From positions 434,001 through 498,000 of the forward strand of contig NZ_JADLQN010000002.1 of assembly GCF_015477835.1 (NCBI RefSeq): DNA of 64,000 nt. The letters run 5' to 3'. Source of the stretch: Nocardia higoensis (GTDB taxonomy: Bacteria > Actinomycetota > Actinomycetes > Mycobacteriales > Mycobacteriaceae). The notes under the pieces are model-generated. The model was not told the DNA's origin and did no database searches. It was given only the letters and a program-made list of their open reading frames with translations. This document shows, in pieces, positions 57,801 to 64,000 of the stretch (positions are counted from its first letter, which is position 1; each line of letters opens with the position of its first letter). Made by a program: the position numbers and the translations under genes.

Positions 57801-60800
57801 GGCGTCACCTCGGCGCGTCCGCTGGCGGAGTTCGATCTGCAGCTGACCCTGGCCGAATCCGCCGACCAGCACGGCACCCCGTCCGGCATCGCCGCCGAGA
57901 TCGCCTACGCCGCCGACCTCTTCGACGCCGACACCATCCGCTCCTTCGCCGAGCGCTACCGCCGGGTGCTCTCGGCCATGGTCGCGAGCGTCCACAAAGT
58001 CGCGGGCGAGGTGGACCTGCTCTCCGACGCCGAACGGCACGCGGTGCTCACCGAGTGGAACGCCACCACCTATCCGGTGCCGAACGTCACGCTGGTCGAA
58101 CTGTTCGAGGCGCGCCTGGCCGCGGATCCGCGGCTGGTCGCGGTGGCCGGTGAGCACGAGACGCTGACCTACGCCGAGTTCGGCACCCGCGTGCACCGCC
58201 TGACCAGGGCGTTGCTGCTCTCCGGTGTCGGCCCCGGTTCCCTGGTCGCCCTGGGCATCCGGCGCTCGATCGACCTGGTCGTGGCCATGTACGCGGTGCT
58301 CGAGTCGGGTGCGGGCTTCGTGCCGCTCGATCCCGAACAGCCCGCCGAACGCCGGGAATCGGTGCTCGGGACCGCCGATCCGGTCCTGATGCTGACCACC
58401 CGCGCCGACGCGGCGCTGATGTCGCCGACGCCCGCCGGGCAGGCAGGCGCGCCCGGCTCCACGGTGCCGCGCATCGCCATCGACGCACTCGACCTCGACG
58501 GTGTGCCGGACGGCCCGATCACCGCGGCCGAACGGCCGAGGGCCGCCACCGGCGCCGACATCGCCTACGTCATCTTCACCTCGGGCTCGACCGGCCGTCC
58601 CAAGGGCGTCGCGGTGAGCCAGGCCGCGATCGTCAACCGCCTGCTGTGGATGCAGGCGCAGTATCCGATCGGTCCGGCCGACGCCGTGCTGCAGAAGACG
58701 CCCGCCACCTTCGATGTGTCGGTGTGGGAGTTCCTGTGGCCCTTGCAGACCGGCGCCCGCCTGGTCGTGGCCGCCCCGGACGGCCACCGCGATCCGGTCT
58801 ACCTGGCCCGGCTCATCGCCGAACACCGCGTCACCACGGTGCATTTCGTGCCCTCGATGCTGGCGGTATTCGTCGCCTCGCTCGCCGAGCACGGCGAACA
58901 GTTGCGGGCCGGGGTGTCGAGCCTGCGACAGGTGTTCGCCTCGGGCGAGGCGCTACCCGCCGCGACGGCGCAGCGGTTGCGCGAGTTGACCGGCGCCCGC
59001 CTGCACAACCTCTACGGCCCCACCGAAGCCGCGGTCGACGTGACCTTCCACGAGGTCGTCGACGCCGACGTGACCTCGGTGCCGATCGGCCGCCCGGTGT
59101 GGAACACGTCGGTGTTCGTGCTCGATACGCGCCTGCGCCCGGTGGCGCCCGGCGTCGTGGGCGAACTGTATCTGGCGGGCGATCAGCTGGCGGTGGGCTA
59201 TCTGTCGCGGCCGGATCTGACCGCCGACCGCTTCGTGGCCTGCCCGTTCGGTGCGTCCGGTTCCCGCATGTACCGTACCGGCGACCTGGTGTCGTGGACC
59301 CGCGACGGTGAGCTGAACTACCTGGGGCGCAGCGACTTCCAGGTGAAGCTGCGCGGCCTGCGCATCGAGCTCGGCGAGATCGAGACGGCGCTGCGGGCCC
59401 AGCCGGGCGTCCGCGACGCGGTCGCACTGGTGCGCACCGACCCGCAACTCGGTGATCAGCTGATCGCTTACGTCACCGCGGGCTCGTTCACCGCGGTCGA
59501 TGTGGACACCGTGCGCGCCGGACTGGCCGCGGCCCTGCCGGACTACATGGTGCCCGCCGCGATCGTGGTGCTCGACGAATTCCCGCTCAGCGCCGTCGGC
59601 AAGCTGAACCGCAAGGCGCTGCCCGACCCGGTCTTCGAGACCAAGAGTTTCCGCGCGCCCGTCACCGCCGTCGAACAGTCTGTGGCGGGTGTCTACGCCG
59701 ACCTGCTCGGCCGCGACGAGGTCGGTCTGGACGACGACTTCTTCGCCCTGGGTGGCAATTCCCTGCTGGCCACCCGGGTCATCGCCCGGCTCAACGAGGC
59801 CCACGATGCCGCCCTCGACGTGCGCGCCCTGTTCCAGGCCCCCACCGTCGCCGCGCTGGCCGAGCGCATCGTGCCCGGTGCGGGCAGCAACAGCCGTGTC
59901 GCGCTGACCGCGGGCCCGCGCCCGGCGACGGTGCCGCTGTCGCCGGCCCAGCAGCGCATGTGGGTGCTCAACCGGATGGACCCGTCCTCGGTCGCCTACA
60001 ACGTGCCGTTCGCGCTGCAGATCGCGGGCGCGCTGGACGTCGAGGCGCTGCGCGGGGCGGTCGACGACGTACTCGAGCGCCACGAGGTGCTGCGCACCCG
60101 CTACCCAGCGGGCGCCGACGAGCTGCCCTACCAGGAGATCCTGCCGCTGGGCGAGGTGCTGCCCGGCGGCCTGCGGGTCGAACGGCCGCGCGACATCATG
60201 GGCCGGGTCATCGAGCTGATGACCTCCGGCTTCGACGTCACCGAGCGGGTGCCGGTGCGCATCGCGCTGCTCAACGGCGGTGTGCCGGACAAGCATCTGC
60301 TGGTGCTGGTCACCCACCACATCTGTGCCGACGGCGCCTCGCTGGCCCCGCTGGCCCGCGACCTGGTGACCGCCTACGCCGCCCGCTCGGCCGGGCAGGC
60401 CCCCGAGTGGGAACCGCTGCCGGTGCAGTACGCCGACTACGCGCTGTGGCAGCGCGAGGTGATGGGCGCCGAGGACGATCCGGAATCGCTGGCCGCGCGA
60501 CAGCTCGCCTTCTGGCGCGAGCGGCTCGACGGCCTGCGCCCCGGGCCGGCGCTGACCCCGGACCGGCCTCGCGCCACCGGTGCCGCCGCCCGCGGCGCGT
60601 CGGTACGGTTCGAACTGCCCGTCGAGGTCCACGTCGCCTTGGCCGAGCTGGCCCGCGAACACAACGCCTCGCTGTTCATGGTGGTGCACGCCGCGCTCGC
60701 CGCGCTGCTGGCCCGCCTCGGCGGCGAATCCGACGTCGCCATCGGCACGCCGGTCGCGGGCCGCGGCGAACGCGCGCTCGACGACCTCGTCGGCATGTTC

Positions 60801-63800
60801 GTCAACACGCTCACCCTGCGCACCGACGTCGACGTGGATTCGAGCTTCAGCGCACTGGTCGAGGCCGCGCGCGAGGCCGACCTGGCCGCCTTCGACCACG
60901 CCGAGCTGCCCTACGAGCGGGTCGTCGACGCCGTCGCCCCGGACCGGGCGGGCACCGGCAGCCCGTTGTTCCAGGTGGTGCTCGGCTTCGAGAACCTCAC
61001 CAAGCCGGTCCTGGAACTGCCCGGCCTCACCGTGACCGCGATGGACTCCGGTCCGCTGGCGGCCAAGTTCGACCTGCTGCTCGAAATCGAGCCCAGGCAC
61101 GACGCCGACGGCATGCCCGGTCCGCTGGGCGCGGCGCTCACCTATGCCACCGACATCTTCGACGCCGCCACCGCGCAGGGCTTCGCGCACCGCTTCGCGC
61201 GGCTGGCCGCCGAGGTCGCCGCCGACCCCACGCAGCCGATCGGCGACATCGACCTGCTCGACGATCTCGATCGGGCATATCTGCGTCCGGCCGAGACCGC
61301 GGTGCGCACCGACCTGACCCTGCCGCAGCTGCTGGCCGAGGCGGTCGACACCGCGCCGGGCAACACGGCGGTGGTGTTCACCGACGCCGTCGAGCAGCTC
61401 GGCGTCCTGGACTATCAGGAACTCGACGCCCGCTCCACCCTGCTCGCCCGCGAACTCGTCGACCGCGGCGTCGGCCCGGAAGACCTGGTGGCCGTGGCGG
61501 TGCCGCGCTCACTGGAATCGGTACTGGCCTTGTGGGCCGTCGCCAAGACCGGCGCCGGATTCGTGCCCATCGACCCGGCCTACCCGGCCGAGCGGATCGC
61601 GCACATGCTCGCCGACTCCGGCGCGGTGCTCGGCCTGACCGTCTGCGACGAGGTGGCCGCGCTGCCCAAGCGGGTGCGCTGGCTGCTGCTCGACGACATC
61701 GCCTTCGTCGCGCGTCTGGCCAGGTTCGATACCACGGCGCTCACCGACGCCGACCGGCGCCGCCCGCTGCGTCCGCAGCATCCGGCGTATGTCATCTACA
61801 CCTCCGGCTCCACCGGAACCCCCAAGGGCGTCACCGTCACCCACGCGGGACTCGCGGCGCTGGCCGAGGAACTGCGCGAGCGCTTCGCGCTGACCCCGCA
61901 CGCCCGCACCCTGCACTTCGCCTCGCCGTCGTTCGATGCCTCGGTGCTGGAGTTGCTGCTCGCCGTCGGTGCGGGCGCGACCATGATCGTGGTCGCCCCC
62001 AGTGTGTTCGGCGGCGGCGACCTGGCCGAGGTGCTGCGCAGGGAACGGGTGACCCATGCCTTCATCACCCCCGCCGCACTGGCCGGGCTCGATCCCGAGA
62101 ACCTGGACGATCTACGGGTGCTGATCACCGGCGGCGAGGCATGCCCGCCGGAACTGGTGCGGCGCTGGGCCGGTCCGATCGAGGCGGGCGCGCTCGCGTT
62201 CCACAACGCCTACGGTCCCACCGAGTCCACCGTGGTCGCCTCGGTGACCGGCCCGATGGCGCCCGATGCCCCGATCACCATCGGCGCGCCCCTCCGCGCC
62301 ACGGCCGCCTACGTGCTGGACCGGCGACTGCGCCCGGTCCCGGCCGGGGTCAGCGGCGAGCTCTACCTCTCCGGTCCCGCCCTGGCCCGGGGCTACCGCG
62401 ACCGGTCTGTGCTCACCGCCACCCGCTTCGTCGCCGACCCGTTCGCGGCCGACGGCACCCGCATGTACCGCACCGGCGACCTGGTGCGCCGCACCGCTGC
62501 CGGCGAACTGGAGTACCTGGGCCGCAACGACTTCCAGGTCAAGATCCGCGGCTTCCGTATCGAACTGGGCGAGATCGACGCCGCGCTGACCGCGCAGCCC
62601 GAGGTGGACTTCGCGGTCACCGTCGGCCACCAACTCGACAACGGCAGCACGATTCTCGCCTCCTATGTGCATCCCGTCGCGGGCGCTCGCATCGATGCCG
62701 ACGACCTGCTGGCCGCCGCGAGCCGGGCGCTGCCCCGGCACATGGTGCCCGCCTCGATCACCGTGCTCGACACCATTCCGCTCACCCCCGCGGGCAAGCT
62801 GGACCGCGCCGCGCTGCCCGCGCCGGTGTTGCGGGTCAGCACCTTCCGCGCCCCGCGCGGTCGGCTCGAGCAGGTGGTCGCCTCGCTGTACGCCGAAGCC
62901 CTCGGGTCCGCCGAACCGGTCGGCGCCGACGACGACTTCTTCGCTCGCGGCGGCAATTCGCTGATCGCCACCCAGGTGGTGGCCCGGCTCGGCGCCGCCC
63001 TCGGCACCCGGCTGGAAGTGCGTGAACTGTTCGACGCGCCGACGGTCGCCGGTCTGGCCGCCCGCCTCGGCGCCCGGCTCGATTCCGCCGCGCCCGGCGC
63101 CTCCGCGGCGGCTCGTCCCGCGCTGACCGCGGGAGCGCGCCCCGACCGGATTCCGCTGTCCCCGGCGCAGCGGCGCTACTGGTTCCTCAACCAGTTCGAC
63201 GTCGCGGCCTCCGCCGTGGACAACATCCCGATGGCCGTGCGCCTGTCCGGCGAACTCGACGTCGCCGCACTCGGCCGCGCCGTCACCGATGTGCTCGCCC
63301 GCCACGAGGTGCTGCGCACCGTCTATCCCGGCGGCGACGAGCGTCCCTACCAGCTGATCCACCCCGTCCCCACCGAGCCGGTGGCACTCGGCGCTGTCGA
63401 CGTGCCCGAGGACCGGCTGTTCGCCACGCTCACCGACCTGGCCCGGCGCACCTTCGACGTGACCCGCGAGATCCCGTTCCACGTCGCGCTGCTGCGCCTG
63501 GCGCCCACCGAGCACGTGCTCGCCTTCGTGGTACACCACGTCTCCGCCGACGGCGCCTCGATGGCCCCGCTGGCCCGCGACATCATGGTGGCCTACACCG
63601 CGCGCCTGCACGGGAGTACGCCGCGCTGGAGCCCGCTGCCGGTGCAGTACGCCGACTACGCTCTGTGGCATCGCGCCGTGCTCGGCGACGAGGACGACCC
63701 GGATTCGGTCGCGGCCGCGCAGATCGCCTACTGGCGTGAGCGGCTGGCCGGCCTGCCCGATCAGCTCGACCTGCCCGCCGACCGCCCGCGCCCGCCCGCG

Positions 63801-64000
63801 CAGTCCTTCCAGGGCGCGACCGTGCGACTGGTGGTCTCCGCCGACCGGCACGCCGCCCTCCAGGAGCTGGCTCGCGTGAACCGCGCCTCGCTGTTCATGG
63901 TCGTGCACGCCGCGTTCGCGGTGCTGCTGGCCAAGCTCTCCGGCTCCGGCGACATCGCCGTGGGCACCCCGCTTGCCGGTCGCGGCGAACGCGAACTCGA
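54819..64000 (+). CDS. NRPS4: A-T-C-A-T-C-A-T-C..., incomplete at window end
   Basis: The frame is open from the ATG at 54819 to the window edge, at least 3060 residues. Domains: A1 (P-loop at 182), T1 Ser569, C1 (HHIAADG at 754), A2 (1253), T2 Ser1648, C2 (HHICADG at 1833), A3 (2327), T3 Ser2714 and C3 (HHVSADG at 2906), cut off by the edge. The N-terminus (basic [11 protein letters not shown], then LLTAAVESA) matches NRPS1. Pocket codes: A1 DFMMAGIMIK, A2 DVWHFSLVDK, A3 DALFIGAVVK. The A2 code equals the serine code of EntF, so module 2 should load serine. T3 has FFARGGNSL, with Arg2710 where Leu is usual. There is no starter C domain. The remaining modules and any release domain lie outside the window. 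Confidence 0.93.
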   Translation, partial: MDTGRRSSREGRRRRSGSPLLAQLLTAAVESAADAVAVLSDPTGDPADRRQLTYRELDEASSRIARELISRDLGPGDTIAMGITRSIESVLSLWAIAKTGATYVPVDPNYPAERIAHILADSGAEFGLTTSAHRPVLGTGTYWIELDDPVRAERIAAHPAHPISYADRVRTLTPAHPAYMIYTSGSTGMPKGVLVSHTGIAAVASAGANLGIGVGDLVTHLSSPSFDFSLMEAMFAFPQGATMVIAPPEVYGGAELAALIERTGVTHLMMTPAALESVDPFGLTSVRTLAVGGEKLNPELVGRWAYPGRTMHNIYGPTEATMIVTVSEPLHVDEEITIGTALPGVGAYVLDTLLRPVPAGVVGELYLAGPSLAHGYHGRPALTAAAFVADPFDGEGSRLYRTGDLVRRRESDGAFEYVGRSDFQVKIRGLRIELGEIDSALTSHPDIDFAATLGATLPSGSTALVSYVLARAGTALDITQVSEHIRKVLPTYMVPSSIMVLDELPLNAVGKLDRAALPEPVFATRTYREPSTPMERIVAEVFASVLAPEGDVQLQVGADDDFFELGGNSLLATQAVARIGSVASVQVPVKLMFEAATVSGLAALIEGLDAPARPPLRAVQRPDRVPLSYAQQRMWFLNRFDAASGVNNIPVAVRLSGALDVAALDAAVADVIARHEVLRTVYPEVDGEGTQVVLPVEDPRAIPGLPVLAVAPDRVPELMNTVIGTGFDVAVAPPIRLRLLELSPREHVLVCVVHHIAADGFSMGPLTRDLMLAYQARTAGRAPDFTPLAVQYADYTLWQRELLGGADDPRSLLHDQREYWRARLADLPELSTLPTDRPRPQEASYRAGTLTFGIDAEFHATLAELARRHNVTLFMVAHVALAVLLARMSGGDDIAIGTPVAGRGEPALDDLVGMFVNTLVLRTQVRPEATFDELLTQVRAGDADAFEHADLPFERLVGLIDPPRTTAHHPLFQVMLTFQNLRLGALDLPGLTVEGVTSARPLAEFDLQLTLAESADQHGTPSGIAAEIAYAADLFDADTIRSFAERYRRVLSAMVASVHKVAGEVDLLSDAERHAVLTEWNATTYPVPNVTLVELFEARLAADPRLVAVAGEHETLTYAEFGTRVHRLTRALLLSGVGPGSLVALGIRRSIDLVVAMYAVLESGAGFVPLDPEQPAERRESVLGTADPVLMLTTRADAALMSPTPAGQAGAPGSTVPRIAIDALDLDGVPDGPITAAERPRAATGADIAYVIFTSGSTGRPKGVAVSQAAIVNRLLWMQAQYPIGPADAVLQKTPATFDVSVWEFLWPLQTGARLVVAAPDGHRDPVYLARLIAEHRVTTVHFVPSMLAVFVASLAEHGEQLRAGVSSLRQVFASGEALPAATAQRLRELTGARLHNLYGPTEAAVDVTFHEVVDADVTSVPIGRPVWNTSVFVLDTRLRPVAPGVVGELYLAGDQLAVGYLSRPDLTADRFVACPFGASGSRMYRTGDLVSWTRDGELNYLGRSDFQVKLRGLRIELGEIETALRAQPGVRDAVALVRTDPQLGDQLIAYVTAGSFTAVDVDTVRAGLAAALPDYMVPAAIVVLDEFPLSAVGKLNRKALPDPVFETKSFRAPVTAVEQSVAGVYADLLGRDEVGLDDDFFALGGNSLLATRVIARLNEAHDAALDVRALFQAPTVAALAERIVPGAGSNSRVALTAGPRPATVPLSPAQQRMWVLNRMDPSSVAYNVPFALQIAGALDVEALRGAVDDVLERHEVLRTRYPAGADELPYQEILPLGEVLPGGLRVERPRDIMGRVIELMTSGFDVTERVPVRIALLNGGVPDKHLLVLVTHHICADGASLAPLARDLVTAYAARSAGQAPEWEPLPVQYADYALWQREVMGAEDDPESLAARQLAFWRERLDGLRPGPALTPDRPRATGAAARGASVRFELPVEVHVALAELAREHNASLFMVVHAALAALLARLGGESDVAIGTPVAGRGERALDDLVGMFVNTLTLRTDVDVDSSFSALVEAAREADLAAFDHAELPYERVVDAVAPDRAGTGSPLFQVVLGFENLTKPVLELPGLTVTAMDSGPLAAKFDLLLEIEPRHDADGMPGPLGAALTYATDIFDAATAQGFAHRFARLAAEVAADPTQPIGDIDLLDDLDRAYLRPAETAVRTDLTLPQLLAEAVDTAPGNTAVVFTDAVEQLGVLDYQELDARSTLLARELVDRGVGPEDLVAVAVPRSLESVLALWAVAKTGAGFVPIDPAYPAERIAHMLADSGAVLGLTVCDEVAALPKRVRWLLLDDIAFVARLARFDTTALTDADRRRPLRPQHPAYVIYTSGSTGTPKGVTVTHAGLAALAEELRERFALTPHARTLHFASPSFDASVLELLLAVGAGATMIVVAPSVFGGGDLAEVLRRERVTHAFITPAALAGLDPENLDDLRVLITGGEACPPELVRRWAGPIEAGALAFHNAYGPTESTVVASVTGPMAPDAPITIGAPLRATAAYVLDRRLRPVPAGVSGELYLSGPALARGYRDRSVLTATRFVADPFAADGTRMYRTGDLVRRTAAGELEYLGRNDFQVKIRGFRIELGEIDAALTAQPEVDFAVTVGHQLDNGSTILASYVHPVAGARIDADDLLAAASRALPRHMVPASITVLDTIPLTPAGKLDRAALPAPVLRVSTFRAPRGRLEQVVASLYAEALGSAEPVGADDDFFARGGNSLIATQVVARLGAALGTRLEVRELFDAPTVAGLAARLGARLDSAAPGASAAARPALTAGARPDRIPLSPAQRRYWFLNQFDVAASAVDNIPMAVRLSGELDVAALGRAVTDVLARHEVLRTVYPGGDERPYQLIHPVPTEPVALGAVDVPEDRLFATLTDLARRTFDVTREIPFHVALLRLAPTEHVLAFVVHHVSADGASMAPLARDIMVAYTARLHGSTPRWSPLPVQYADYALWHRAVLGDEDDPDSVAAAQIAYWRERLAGLPDQLDLPADRPRPPAQSFQGATVRLVVSADRHAALQELARVNRASLFMVVHAAFAVLLAKLSGSGDIAVGTPLAGRGEREL

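Overview
The sequence is GC-rich with strong third-position GC, actinobacterial ribosome-binding sites, a SCO5389-family protein, a pSAM2-type integrative element and giant NRPS genes. Together these point to a mycolic-acid actinomycete, most likely Nocardia. The genus is inferred from gene content only.

Left flank (1-5892): the tail of a regulator, a frameshifted XRE/TPR regulator, a small SLOG-fold protein, a hypothetical acidic protein followed by a charged protein with a PD-(D/E)XK-like toxin domain, a fumarylacetoacetate-hydrolase-family enzyme and a small exported protein.

Integrated element (5893-16436): about 10.5 kb bounded by a 48-bp direct repeat that is the 3' part of a tRNA-Arg(CCT) gene. 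The intact tRNA lies at the right end. It has the layout of an actinomycete integrative and conjugative element (AICE). A GntR/KorSA-like repressor with a HAD phosphatase faces a rightward operon across a promoter carrying repeated CCTAGG operators. That operon encodes a Pra-like activator, small proteins, a DUF2637 membrane protein, an FtsK/TraB DNA pump, a second TraB-N-terminus-like membrane protein, a RepSA-type rolling-circle initiator, Xis and Int. Cargo is an HNH endonuclease with a zinc ribbon and a reader-like N-terminus, probably defensive. About 800 bp at the left end is non-coding and rich in inverted repeats.

Central chromosome (16390-24080): tRNA-Arg, acyl-CoA synthetase, acyl-CoA dehydrogenase, Baeyer-Villiger-type monooxygenase, bile-acid-symporter-family transporter, SCO5389-family protein and an exported M23 peptidase.

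Right 40 kb (24.6-64 kb): four consecutive NRPS genes on the + strand. NRPS1 is A-T-C-A-T-C-A*, where A* is a dead, truncated adenylation domain at the C-terminus. NRPS2 is A-T-C-A-T-C-A-T-TE. NRPS3 is A-T-C-A-T-C-A-T-C-A-T-TE. NRPS4 is A-T-C-A-T-C-A-T-C... and runs off the window. No epimerase, methyltransferase, MbtH, transporter or tailoring gene is visible. All four start with A-T and none with a C domain. NRPS2 and NRPS3 are paralogues with near-identical stretches, and NRPS1 resembles a decayed relative of NRPS4. CRP-like palindromes precede NRPS1 and NRPS2, a 28-bp tandem repeat precedes NRPS2, and long perfect palindromes follow NRPS2 and NRPS3. The most unusual items are the dead terminal A domain of NRPS1 with the matching C-less start of its neighbour, and the defence-like cargo of the AICE.
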